DNA from: Martinezella multihospitum
Lineage (GTDB): Bacteria; Pseudomonadota; Alphaproteobacteria; Rhizobiales; Rhizobiaceae
Length of the DNA stretch: 64,000 nucleotides
NCBI RefSeq assembly: GCF_900094585.1
Contig: NZ_FMAG01000003.1
Location: forward strand, 806,001-870,000
Direction: 5' to 3'
The notes below the pieces were generated by a model. It saw only the letters and a list, made by a program, of their open reading frames with translations. It made no database searches and was not told the DNA's origin. Of this stretch, positions 16,477 to 24,541 are shown in pieces. Numbering within the stretch: position 1 is the first letter of the stretch; every line of letters begins with the position of its first letter. Both the position numbers and the translations under genes were made by a program.

Positions 16477-17529
16477 TTACAGCCCCAGCATGCGTCGGTT
16501 GGCCGCCTGGTCCGTGCCGCTGCCGGCGAAATCGTCAAAGGCCTTTTCCGTCACACGGATGATGTGCGCCTTGACGAATTCGGAGCCCTCGCGAGCACCG
16601 TCTTCGGGATGCTTCAGCGCGCATTCCCATTCGACCACGGCCCAGCCATCGAAATTGTTCGCGGTCATCTTCGAGAAGACGGCGCCGAAATCGACCTGGC
16701 CATCGCCCAGCGAACGGAAGCGGCCGGCGCGCTCGACCCAACCCTGATAGCCGCCATAGACGCCCTGGCGCCCGGTCGGGTTGAACTCCGCATCCTTGAC
16801 GTGGAACATCTTGATGCGGTCCTTGTAGATGTCGATGTTCTCGAGATAGTCGAGGCACTGCAGGACATAGTGCGAGGGATCGTAGAGCATGTTCGCGCGC
16901 GGATGGTTCTTCACGCGCTCCAGGAACATCTCGAAGGTGATGCCGTCATGTAGGTCTTCACCCGGATGGATTTCGTAGCAGACGTCGACGCCGTTTTCGT
17001 CGGCATGGTTGAGGATCGGCGTCCAGCGGCGGGCAAGCTCTTCGAAGGCTGTTTCGACGAGGCCGGCCGGGCGCTGCGGCCAGGGATAGATGAAGGGCCA
17101 GGCAAGCGCGCCGGAAAAGGTCGCATGCGCCTTGATGCCGAGATGCTTCGACGCGGTCAGCGCCATCTTCACCTGCTCGACGGCCCATTCCTGACGCGCC
17201 TTCGGATTCCCTCGCACTTCCGGCGCCGCAAAGCCGTCGAAGGCTTCGTCATAGGCCGGATGCACGGCGACGAGCTGGCCCTGAAGATGGGTGGAAAGCT
17301 CGGTAACCTCGACGCCGTTGGCGCGGGCGACACCGGCAAATTCGTCGCAATAATCCTTGGAGGAGGCAGCCTTCTTCAGGTCGATGAGCTGGCCTGCCCA
17401 GGTCGGAACCTGCACGCCGATATAGCCGGCATCGGCAGCCCATTTCGTGATCGAATCCCATGAGTTGAACGGCGCCGCATCGCCGGCGAACTGGCCGAGA
17501 AACAAGCCCGGTCCCTTGATCGTCTTCAT
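16477..17529 (-). CDS. Sugar phosphate isomerase/epimerase-like TIM-barrel protein
   Basis: A 350-residue xylose-isomerase-like TIM barrel (AP_endonuc_2 fold). Metal-site segments are visible: CYEIHPGEDLHDG, ANMLYDPSHYVLQ, KMFHVKDAEF and the terminal WAVVEWECA. ATG 17529 is preceded by GGAGGAA at ideal spacing; a much longer upstream frame is not supported. Members isomerise or epimerise sugars or act on 3-keto sugars beside Gfo/Idh dehydrogenases. It lies between the ABC transporter operon and the Gfo/Idh gene, all reading leftward. Fold assignment is firm, substrate unknown. Confidence 0.87.
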   Translation of the reverse strand: MKTIKGPGLFLGQFAGDAAPFNSWDSITKWAADAGYIGVQVPTWAGQLIDLKKAASSKDYCDEFAGVARANGVEVTELSTHLQGQLVAVHPAYDEAFDGFAAPEVRGNPKARQEWAVEQVKMALTASKHLGIKAHATFSGALAWPFIYPWPQRPAGLVETAFEELARRWTPILNHADENGVDVCYEIHPGEDLHDGITFEMFLERVKNHPRANMLYDPSHYVLQCLDYLENIDIYKDRIKMFHVKDAEFNPTGRQGVYGGYQGWVERAGRFRSLGDGQVDFGAVFSKMTANNFDGWAVVEWECALKHPEDGAREGSEFVKAHIIRVTEKAFDDFAGSGTDQAANRRMLGL

Positions 17530-17741
17530 CTGTAATTCCTCCCAAATTGCGTTCTGTAAACGTTTCCGATGCCTTTCGGACCCATATCCGAGGCGGCTAA
17601 GGTGCCGTAGCCTCCAAAAACTATAGGGTCGTCGGGCTGAAAGTCGAATGCCTTGCGACCTAATCACGGCACGCCGCAGACGGCAAGAGGTACGTGCCGC
17701 AAAATTTCCATCCGCTGCAAAACCGGGCTGATGGAACACTT

Positions 17742-17769
17742 AAAAAACGCCCGCCGAAACCGGCGGGCG
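17742..17769 (-). terminator. Rho-independent terminator after the ABC transporter operon
   Basis: On the minus strand the stem CGCCCGCC/GGCGGGCG (17748-17755 with 17762-17769, 6-nt loop) is followed by six T. It lies 26 bases past the binding-protein stop and separates the transporter transcript from the downstream isomerase-dehydrogenase pair, allowing partial readthrough at most. Confidence 0.8.
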
Positions 17770-17795
17770 CCTTGAAAAATCAACCGAATGACCGA

Positions 17796-18743
17796 TCAGA
17801 ATGGTGAATCGGGGAAGTAGAAGTCCTTGGCATTGTCCTTGGTGACGAGCGTTGCGTCGAGGATGTAATTGCCACGCACCGGAACCTGATCGTAGAAGTT
17901 GGCGGCCGTCAGCGCCATGGCCGTGCCGACCATCGCCGGCGGATAGAGCACGTCGACCGGGATCAGCTTGTCGCCATCCATGACCTTCTTGATCATGTCC
18001 TTCGAACCAGCACCGGCAATGACGTACTTGATGTCGGTACGCTTGGCCTGCTCGATCGCCTGCAGCACGCCGACGGCCATGTCGTCATCCTGACACCAGA
18101 CGACGTCGATCTTCGGGAACTTGGTCAGGTAGTCCTGCATGACCTTGAAGGCGTCGTCGCGGTTCCAGTTGCCGTACTGACGGTCGAGAACCTTGACGTT
18201 CGAGCCGGCAATGCCCTTGTCGAAGCCATCCTGCCGCTGCTGATCGATCGGGATCGGCAGGCCGCGGATTATGACGACCTGTGCGTCCGGCGTGTTGGCC
18301 TTGATGTATTCGCCTGCCGTCTGGCCAAGCGCCGGGTTGTTGCCGGCGACATAGAGGTCGCGGACGGAATTGTCGTTGTTGCTCGGCGCACGGTCGACGA
18401 GCGTCACGAACTTGCCCTTGTCCTTGACTTCCTTGATGGCGTTGACGAGCGGGTCCGGATCAGACGGCAGGATCACCAGGGCGTCGATACCCTGCGTCTC
18501 CAGATCCTGCACGGCGTTTGCCTGGCTTGCGGCATCCGGCGAGGTCTTGACGATGACGTTCAGCCCCGGATGTTCCGCCATCAAGAGCTTGGCGACGCGC
18601 TCGGCATGGAACACCACGCCCGAGGTCCAGCCATGGTCGGCGGCCGGAATGGAAACGCCGATGGTCACCTTCTTGTCTGCGGCATGCACGGTACCGGCCA
18701 GAGCCGCCATTACGACAGCCACGCCCAATAGTCTTTTTCGCAT
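17796..18743 (-). CDS. Sugar ABC transporter periplasmic binding protein (ribose type)
   Basis: A 315-residue periplasmic binding protein of the Peripla_BP_4 (ribose/galactose) class. A signal peptide of about 23 residues ends at TVHAAD; conserved segments include GVSIPAADHGWTSG, VILPSDPDPL, FVTLVDRAPSN and WCQDDDMAVGVLQA. ATG 18743 follows GGGAGGA. It is the last gene of an ATPase-permease-binding protein operon and is followed by a strong terminator. A monosaccharide ligand is expected; pentose or hexose cannot be distinguished. Confidence 0.93.
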   Translation of the reverse strand: MRKRLLGVAVVMAALAGTVHAADKKVTIGVSIPAADHGWTSGVVFHAERVAKLLMAEHPGLNVIVKTSPDAASQANAVQDLETQGIDALVILPSDPDPLVNAIKEVKDKGKFVTLVDRAPSNNDNSVRDLYVAGNNPALGQTAGEYIKANTPDAQVVIIRGLPIPIDQQRQDGFDKGIAGSNVKVLDRQYGNWNRDDAFKVMQDYLTKFPKIDVVWCQDDDMAVGVLQAIEQAKRTDIKYVIAGAGSKDMIKKVMDGDKLIPVDVLYPPAMVGTAMALTAANFYDQVPVRGNYILDATLVTKDNAKDFYFPDSPF

Positions 18744-18809
18744 TTTATCCTCCCACAAAGAAACAGGGCCTTGTTCTGACGACCGGGCGCCCCCTAACCC
18801 GGTTATTCG

Positions 18810-19820
18810 CTATTTGCGAGCAAGCGAACGCTGAACCAGCATGGCGATGATGATGATCGCACCCTGGATGGCGCTGAGCAGATACTCGCTGATGAAATTG
18901 GAAAGCAGCATGATGTTGCCGACGAGTTCGAGAATGAAGGCGCCGCAGATCGTGCCCCATACCCTGCCCGCCCCACCCTTCAGCGCCGTACCGCCGACGA
19001 CGACCGCCGTGATCGCCTGCAACTCCCACAGGCTGCCCGTCGTCGCCGAGGTCGAACCAAGCCGCGGCACATAGAGAAGCACGGCGACCGCCACGCAAAG
19101 ACCCTGGATGACGAAGGCGACCGTGCGCACGCGGTTGACCGCTACGCCGGAATAACGCGCAACGTCACGGTTGGAGCCGACAGCAATCACATGCCGTCCA
19201 TAGCGGGTGCGGTAGAGAATGAAGGCCGCGATGCAGGTGACGACGAGGATGACCACGATCGGCACCGGCACGCCGAGCACGGAGCCATAATAGGCGGGCT
19301 TGTAGAGCGCCTGAATATCCGCCGGCCGCAAGGTGATGGCACCGCCCTGCGACAGCCAGGTCGTCAAGCCGCGATAGACGCCCATCGTGCCGAGCGTCGC
19401 GATGAACGGCTCGATCTTGCCCATGGTGGTAATCAGCCCATTGGCGAGGCCGCAAAGGAGACCGGCAACGACCGAGAACAACACGGCAGCCGCCAGCATC
19501 ATAGAGGGGTCGGCGATGACGCCCGAGTTCATGAAGAGGATCATCAAGCTGGCAACGAACGCGACCATGGCGCCGACGGACAGATCGAGATCGCCGGCCG
19601 AAATGACGAAGGTCGCGCCAACGGCAATGATGGCGATGAAGGCACACCGCGTCGCGACATTGGTGAGATTGGTAATGCCAATGAAGTTCGGGTTGACCAA
19701 TGCGCCCACGATCAAAAGCAGAGCCAGCGCTGCAAACGGTGCAACGGCTCTAAGATCGACATCCCGCCAGGAACGCCCGCGCCGGCCTGTCTTGCCGCTG
19801 CTGTCTTCGCCCACGCTCAT
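18810..19820 (-). CDS. Sugar ABC transporter permease (RbsC type)
   Basis: A 336-residue membrane protein of the BPD_transp_2 family with about eight to ten hydrophobic helices. The signature VGATFVISAGDLDLSVGAMV is followed by GLANGLITTMGKIEPFIATL and, near the C-terminus, VVGGTALKGGAGRVWG, all typical of RbsC-like permeases. A start at ATG 19820 is preferred to a TTG at 19832, which would abut the GGGAGG. It sits 61 bases after the ATPase gene and 66 before the binding-protein gene, on the same strand. Confidence 0.93.
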   Translation of the reverse strand: MSVGEDSSGKTGRRGRSWRDVDLRAVAPFAALALLLIVGALVNPNFIGITNLTNVATRCAFIAIIAVGATFVISAGDLDLSVGAMVAFVASLMILFMNSGVIADPSMMLAAAVLFSVVAGLLCGLANGLITTMGKIEPFIATLGTMGVYRGLTTWLSQGGAITLRPADIQALYKPAYYGSVLGVPVPIVVILVVTCIAAFILYRTRYGRHVIAVGSNRDVARYSGVAVNRVRTVAFVIQGLCVAVAVLLYVPRLGSTSATTGSLWELQAITAVVVGGTALKGGAGRVWGTICGAFILELVGNIMLLSNFISEYLLSAIQGAIIIIAMLVQRSLARK

Positions 19821-19881
19821 AACCAAAACCAACCTCCCATCCCATGATTGCTGGGAATTCGCCCTGTCCTGTGCCGCCCGT

Positions 19882-21405
19882 TCAGGCGGCGGTCTTTTTC
19901 TTCAGGCCTGCCGCATAACGCATGATTTCTTGCTCGGAGATCTCGTCGCCTTCGAGCACGCCGACGATACGGCCCTCGCGCATGACGGCGATCCGCGTGC
20001 AAAGCCCGATAACCTCGGGCATTTCCGAAGAGATCACGATGATCGAATGGCCGTCGCGCGCCAGCGCCGAAATGAAATGATAGATCTGCTGCTTGGTGCC
20101 GACATCGATGCCGCGTGTGGGCTCGTCGATAATGATGATCTGCGGCTCGGTCTCCATGACCTTCGCCAGAAGCAGCTTCTGCTGATTGCCGCCCGACATG
20201 CGCCCGGCGACGATATTTCCGTCCCTCACCCGGATGTCGAAGCGGCGGCGCGCCCGTGCCAGCGCATCGGCCTCGCTGGAGGCGCTCAGATAGCCGAACT
20301 TGCCGTGCAGGTCGAGCGACTGCAGGGTCAGGTTGACGACCATGCCCGAATTCAGGAGAAGCCCCTTGGACTTGCGATCCTTGGTCATATAGGCAAGCCC
20401 GGCGCCGATCGCCGCATGCACATCATGCGGCGGCACCGTTTGGCCGTTGGCGACGACCTCGCCGGCGGCGCGCGAGCGCAGACCGACGATCGCCTCCATC
20501 AGCTCGGTACGGCCGGAGCCGATCATGCCGGAAAAGCCGAGAATCTCACCCTTGCGCAGCTCGAAGCTCGCATCATGGACATAGCCCGTCGAAACCGAGG
20601 TGACGCTCAGCACCACCTTTTCGTCGACATCGGGCTCGTTCTTGGCCGGATAGAGGCTCGAGAGCTCGCGCCCGACCATCAGCTGGGCGATCGATTCGCC
20701 ATCGAGCAGCGAGGTCGGCGATGTCTTCACCCATTGGCCGTCGCGCAGTACCGTGACCCGATCCGTCAATTCCATGACCTCATCGAGCTTGTGGGAGACG
20801 AAGACGAAGCTCGTCCCCTGATCGCGCAGCTTGCGCACCTGTTTGAACAGGAAATTGGTCTCCTCGCGCGAGAGAACGGCGGTCGGCTCGTCCATGAAGA
20901 CGATACGGGCATCACGGCTGATCGCCTTGGCGATCTCCACCATCTGCTTGTCGGCGATGGAGAGCGTGCTGATGATGGCGTTCTCGTCGACATGCGAGCC
21001 GAGCAGATCGAGCACGCGCCGCGTCTCGGCGCGCATATACTTGCGATCGAGCACGCCGAAGCGGGTAACTTCGCGGCCGAGAAACAGGCTCTCGGTAACG
21101 GTCAGATGCTCAGCGAGATTGAATTCCTGGTGGATGATGACGATGCCGAGCGCCTCGGCGGCGCCATTCGGCGGCAGCTTCACCGGCTTGCTATCGAGCA
21201 AAATCTCGCCGGAGGTCGGCTGCTCGAAACCGGACAGGACCTTGACCAACGTCGACTTGCCGGCGCCGTTCTCGCCCATGAGCGCATGGATCTCGCCGGC
21301 CCGAAGATCGAAGTTGACGCTGAACAGCACCTGCACGCCGCTGAAGGATTTGGATACCCCTCTCGCAGACAGCACGACAGTACCGTCGACGGCTTCCGAA
21401 CTCAT
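19882..21405 (-). CDS. Sugar ABC transporter ATPase (RbsA type, two ABC domains)
   Basis: A 507-residue cytoplasmic ATPase with two tandem ABC domains. The first has Walker A GENGAGKST, a degenerate signature LSIADKQMVEIAKA and Walker B RIVFMDEPTA; the second has a degenerate P-loop GMIGSGRTEL, signature MSGGNQQKLLLAK and Walker B IIIIDEPTRGID. This is the RbsA/XylG/MglA pattern. It is the first gene of the leftward transporter operon, with two operator palindromes in the 167-base gap to the divergent LacI regulator. Confidence 0.95.
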   Translation of the reverse strand: MSSEAVDGTVVLSARGVSKSFSGVQVLFSVNFDLRAGEIHALMGENGAGKSTLVKVLSGFEQPTSGEILLDSKPVKLPPNGAAEALGIVIIHQEFNLAEHLTVTESLFLGREVTRFGVLDRKYMRAETRRVLDLLGSHVDENAIISTLSIADKQMVEIAKAISRDARIVFMDEPTAVLSREETNFLFKQVRKLRDQGTSFVFVSHKLDEVMELTDRVTVLRDGQWVKTSPTSLLDGESIAQLMVGRELSSLYPAKNEPDVDEKVVLSVTSVSTGYVHDASFELRKGEILGFSGMIGSGRTELMEAIVGLRSRAAGEVVANGQTVPPHDVHAAIGAGLAYMTKDRKSKGLLLNSGMVVNLTLQSLDLHGKFGYLSASSEADALARARRRFDIRVRDGNIVAGRMSGGNQQKLLLAKVMETEPQIIIIDEPTRGIDVGTKQQIYHFISALARDGHSIIVISSEMPEVIGLCTRIAVMREGRIVGVLEGDEISEQEIMRYAAGLKKKTAA

Positions 21406-21442
21406 TGAATCCTCCCTGCGGTCCCACCCGCTTTCGAAGGTA

Positions 21443-21477
21443 TGTAAACCTTTACATATCCTGTGTAAAGGTTTACA
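21443..21477. promoter_or_regulatory. Paired LacI-type operators
   Basis: Two perfect 14-bp palindromes, TGTAAACCTTTACA (21443-21456) and TGTAAAGGTTTACA (21464-21477), differ only in the orientation of the central two bases. Their centres are 21 bp apart, two helical turns, so two dimers could bind on one face. They lie between the sugar ABC operon and the divergent lacI-type gene. Confidence 0.8.
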
Positions 21478-21572
21478 TCATTGGATATCGCACTATTTTC
21501 CGCAGTCACCTTTGACCTCAACGTAAGTCTGTGTAGTCTCCGGCCCCAGACGAGACCCCAAGGCAGAGCGCA

Positions 21573-22598
21573 GTGTCGAATTCCACGCCCGCAACTATCG
21601 AAGACGTCGCCCGCATTGCCAATGTTTCGATAGCAACGGTTTCGCGGGCCATCCACACACCGGAAAAAGTCGCCAATTCCACGCGGCTGAAAGTCAACCA
21701 GGCGATCGCCGTTACCGGCTATACGACCAATGCCATGGCGCGCAGCCTGAGGCTCGGCCGTTCGAACATGATTCTCGTCGTCGCCCCCGATATCGGCGAT
21801 CCGAATTTCTCCAATATTCTCATCGGCCTGGAGAATGAGGCGCGTTCGCACGGCTATGGCATCCTCATCGGTCACACACAAAACGACGCGCAGCGCGGGC
21901 TGGAATATCTGAAGTTTTTGAACTCCAACCAGGCGGCGGGGCTGATCCTTTTTACCGGCATACTGCCCTTCGGCCACCAGACCATGACGGCACGGCTGCC
22001 GCCAAGCGTCGGCGTTTTCGAACCGGTTTTCAATGGCGGCATTCCCTATGTCGGCGTCGACGATATCGCCGGCGCACGCAAGGCCGTGGACCTCTTGATC
22101 GCCGAGGGCCATCGCAAGATCGCCTTCATCGGCGATTCCCGCACCCGGCTCGCCTATAGCCGCCGGCGTATGGGCTATGAAGCCGGGCTGGATGCCGCTG
22201 GCATCGGCCATGATCTGCGCATCGTGCTTGAAGGCGACGGCACCATCGAGAGCGGGCGGCTGGCCGTCGAGCAGCTCTTCATGCGCGATACGCTGCCGAC
22301 AGCCTTCATGTGCGTGAACGACCAAACGGCGATCGGCGTGATGATCGGCCTGAAGACACGCGGCTACGATATCCCCGAGGATTTTTCGGTCACCGGTTTC
22401 GACGACGTGCCGCAGGCGGTGTTCATGACGCCGTCGCTGACGACGATCAGGCAACCGCGCACCGCCATCGGCAAGCATGCGATGGCGCTGCTGCTGGAAC
22501 TGCTTTCGGATGGCGAACCGCCTGAGACGGAGATCCTGCTGCGGCCGGATCTGGTGGTGCGAAACACGGTTTCCGCACCATCGCGCGCCCGACGATAA
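21573..22598 (+). CDS. LacI family regulator of the sugar ABC operon
   Basis: A 341-residue LacI-type repressor. The N-terminal HTH is TIEDVARIANVSIATVSRA with the hinge AMARSLRLGRSNMILVV, followed by a periplasmic-binding-protein-like effector domain with GVDDIAGARKAVDLLIAEG and SVTGFDDVPQAVFMTP. Translation begins with GTG at 21573. It is divergent from the ABC transporter and almost certainly binds the two palindromes at 21443-21477, controlling both directions. The inducer is presumably the transported sugar or its product. Confidence 0.92.
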   Translation: MSNSTPATIEDVARIANVSIATVSRAIHTPEKVANSTRLKVNQAIAVTGYTTNAMARSLRLGRSNMILVVAPDIGDPNFSNILIGLENEARSHGYGILIGHTQNDAQRGLEYLKFLNSNQAAGLILFTGILPFGHQTMTARLPPSVGVFEPVFNGGIPYVGVDDIAGARKAVDLLIAEGHRKIAFIGDSRTRLAYSRRRMGYEAGLDAAGIGHDLRIVLEGDGTIESGRLAVEQLFMRDTLPTAFMCVNDQTAIGVMIGLKTRGYDIPEDFSVTGFDDVPQAVFMTPSLTTIRQPRTAIGKHAMALLLELLSDGEPPETEILLRPDLVVRNTVSAPSRARR

Positions 22599-22610
22599 GT
22601 GGGCACAACG

Positions 22611-23015
22611 ATGCCGCTCGGCAGAATCACGCTCTATGTCCGCGATGTCGAGGCGACCGTCAGCTTTTACGAAAAGCATTTTGGGTTCAAGCCACTCCGC
22701 CTGGAGGGCGATCGGATTGTTGAGCTGCTCGCGCAGGATGGCGGTGCCAATCTGATGATCCATCCGGCAGGCAAGGCGCAGAAAATGGGCCAGGTGCTGG
22801 TAAAGCTGGTCTTCGACGTCGAGCATGTCGAAGCTTTCCGCGCTAAGTGTGCTGAAGAGGGACTGGAGTTCGGACCTTTGCATCAGGCAGACGGTTATGT
22901 CTTTGCCAATGCCAAGGACCCCTCTGGAAACCCTATAGCGATTTCCAGCCGCGCCTTCAGGCTGAAATCGGGAGGCGATGGAACACCGCCTCCCGGAGCT
23001 ATCGATCAAACGTAA
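22611..23015 (+). CDS. VOC family (glyoxalase/bleomycin-resistance fold) protein
   Basis: A small single vicinal-oxygen-chelate domain of about 134 residues. The paired beta-alpha-beta modules are visible: [20 protein letters not shown] at the start and [19 protein letters not shown] near the end. ATG 22611 is 12 bases past the lacI stop; a GTG at 22599 directly abutting that stop is an alternative. It is probably co-transcribed with the regulator. Its stop overlaps that of the convergent xylA by ten bases. Family activities range from glyoxalase to epimerase, so no reaction is assigned. Confidence 0.82.
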   Translation: MPLGRITLYVRDVEATVSFYEKHFGFKPLRLEGDRIVELLAQDGGANLMIHPAGKAQKMGQVLVKLVFDVEHVEAFRAKCAEEGLEFGPLHQADGYVFANAKDPSGNPIAISSRAFRLKSGGDGTPPPGAIDQT

Positions 23016-24316
23016 CGATTGACGATGTTTTCGAGCAGTTCCTGCTTGCCGGACTTCGGCTGCGGATTGACGTCCTTCGTCTCGACCCACTGGGCGATCT
23101 GGTCGAGCGAATATTCGCCGCGCAGCAGCTTCTGTCCCTCAGCCGAATCCCAGCCGGCGTAACGGTCTGCGAGCGGCTGGGAGAGCGCCTTGTCCTCGAT
23201 CATCTTGGCAGCTGCCTTCAGGCCGCGTGCACAGCAATCCATGCCGCCGATGTGGCCGATGAGCAGATCTTCCGGATCGAGCGACTGACGGCGCAGCTTG
23301 GCGTCGAAGTTGGTGCCGCCCGACTTGAAACCGCCGCCCGCCAGAACCTGGTAGTAGGCCAGCGTCATTTCCGGAACATTGTTCGGGAACTGGTCGGTAT
23401 CCCAGCCGGACTGGTAGTCGTTGCGGTTCATGTCGATCGAGCCGAAGACACCGAGCGCGTTGGCAAGCGCCAGCTCGTGCTCGAAGGAATGGCCGGCAAG
23501 GATCGCATGGCCCTGCTCGATATTGAGCTTCACTTCGTTCTCGAGGCCGTACTTCTTCAGGAAGCCATAAACCGTGGCTACGTCGTAGTCATACTGGTGC
23601 TTGGTCGGCTCCTGCGGCTTCGGCTCGATCAGGATCGTGCCCTTGAAGCCGATCTTATGCTTGTACTCGACGACGAGGTTGAGGAAGCGACCCATCTGGT
23701 CCATTTCACGCTTCAGGTCGGTGTTGAGCAGCGTCTCGTAGCCTTCGCGACCGCCCCAGAGAACGTAGTTCTCGCCGCCGAGCTTGTGGGTCGCATCCAT
23801 GCAGGTCTTCACGGTCGCAGCCGAGAAGGCGAAGACATCCGGATCGGGGTTGGTCGCGGCGCCCGACATGAAGCGGCGGTTGGAGAAGAGGTTTGCCGTG
23901 CCCCAGAGCAGCTTGACGCCGGTCTCAGCCTGCTTCTTGGCAAAGTAGTCGACGATCTCGTTGAGGTTCTTGGTGTTCTCCGCGAAATTCTTGCCTTCCG
24001 GACGCACGTCAGCATCGTGGAAGCAATAGTAGGGAGCGCCGAGCAGGGTGAAGAATTCGAAGGCAACGTCTGCCTTCAGCTTGGCGGCTTCCATCGTCTC
24101 GTTGAACCAGGGACGCAGGAAGGTCTGACCGCCAAAGGGGTCGCCACCCGGCCAGGTGAAGGTGTGCCAATAGGCAACGGCGAAACGCAGATGGTCTTCC
24201 ATCCGTTTGCCGGCAACAACTTCGTCCTTGTTGTAATAGCGGAAGGCCAGCGGGTTGGTGCTGTCCGGGCCTTCGTACTTTACTTTGCTGATGTCACCAA
24301 AAAATTCGGTGCTCAT
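23006..24316 (-). CDS. xylA: Xylose isomerase
   Basis: A 436-residue xylose isomerase converting D-xylose to D-xylulose. Visible signatures include the metal and substrate residues in [53 protein letters not shown] and [20 protein letters not shown], as well as [11 protein letters not shown] near the N-terminus. The length is typical of the class II enzymes. ATG 24316 is preceded by AAGGAGA. It follows xylB on the same strand after a 225-base gap filled with palindromic repeats. The 3' end overlaps the convergent VOC gene. Confidence 0.97.
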   Translation of the reverse strand: MSTEFFGDISKVKYEGPDSTNPLAFRYYNKDEVVAGKRMEDHLRFAVAYWHTFTWPGGDPFGGQTFLRPWFNETMEAAKLKADVAFEFFTLLGAPYYCFHDADVRPEGKNFAENTKNLNEIVDYFAKKQAETGVKLLWGTANLFSNRRFMSGAATNPDPDVFAFSAATVKTCMDATHKLGGENYVLWGGREGYETLLNTDLKREMDQMGRFLNLVVEYKHKIGFKGTILIEPKPQEPTKHQYDYDVATVYGFLKKYGLENEVKLNIEQGHAILAGHSFEHELALANALGVFGSIDMNRNDYQSGWDTDQFPNNVPEMTLAYYQVLAGGGFKSGGTNFDAKLRRQSLDPEDLLIGHIGGMDCCARGLKAAAKMIEDKALSQPLADRYAGWDSAEGQKLLRGEYSLDQIAQWVETKDVNPQPKSGKQELLENIVNRYV

Positions 24317-24373
24317 GTCTTGTCTCCTTGGGTTTTGGTATTCGTATGTTGTTGTTCGTACCGTGCGGCGTTG

Positions 24374-24528
24374 CCCCTCACCCTAGCCCTCTCCCCGCTC
24401 GCGGGGAGAGGGGACGACCTCCATACCCTCGCGCGCTTCAGAGGCGAGAGGGACGGTGGAGGTGCGCCCATCCCCTTCTCCCCGTACCAACGGGGAGAAG
24501 GTGCCCGACAGGGCGGATGAGGGGCTTT
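24374..24528. repeat. Palindromic intergenic repeats between xylB and xylA (family B)
   Basis: Two strong hairpins: CCTCTCCCCGC/GCGGGGAGAGG (24388-24411, 2-nt centre) and CCTTCTCCCCGT/ACGGGGAGAAGG (24474-24501). Both recur in inverted order at about 51937-52102. The element separates xylA from xylB and could lower xylA expression relative to xylB, or act as an RNA stabiliser. Confidence 0.75.
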
Positions 24529-24541
24529 GAGCCGCAGTATT

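Noticed and set aside
17796..21405. Naming the ribose-type importer as the xylose transporter
   Set aside because: It is near xylAB but has its own LacI regulator and different operators; substrate cannot be fixed from sequence.
19387..21408. Long plus-strand open frame opposite the permease and ABC ATPase genes
   Set aside because: Antisense shadow; Walker and signature motifs are on the minus strand.
22599..22610. GTG start for the VOC protein directly after the lacI stop
   Set aside because: Possible, but the ATG at 22611 begins just before the first beta strand; kept as an alternative.
21402..23090. 562-codon minus-strand open frame opposite the LacI and VOC genes
   Set aside because: Antisense shadow; it would also run through the operators and the xylA end.
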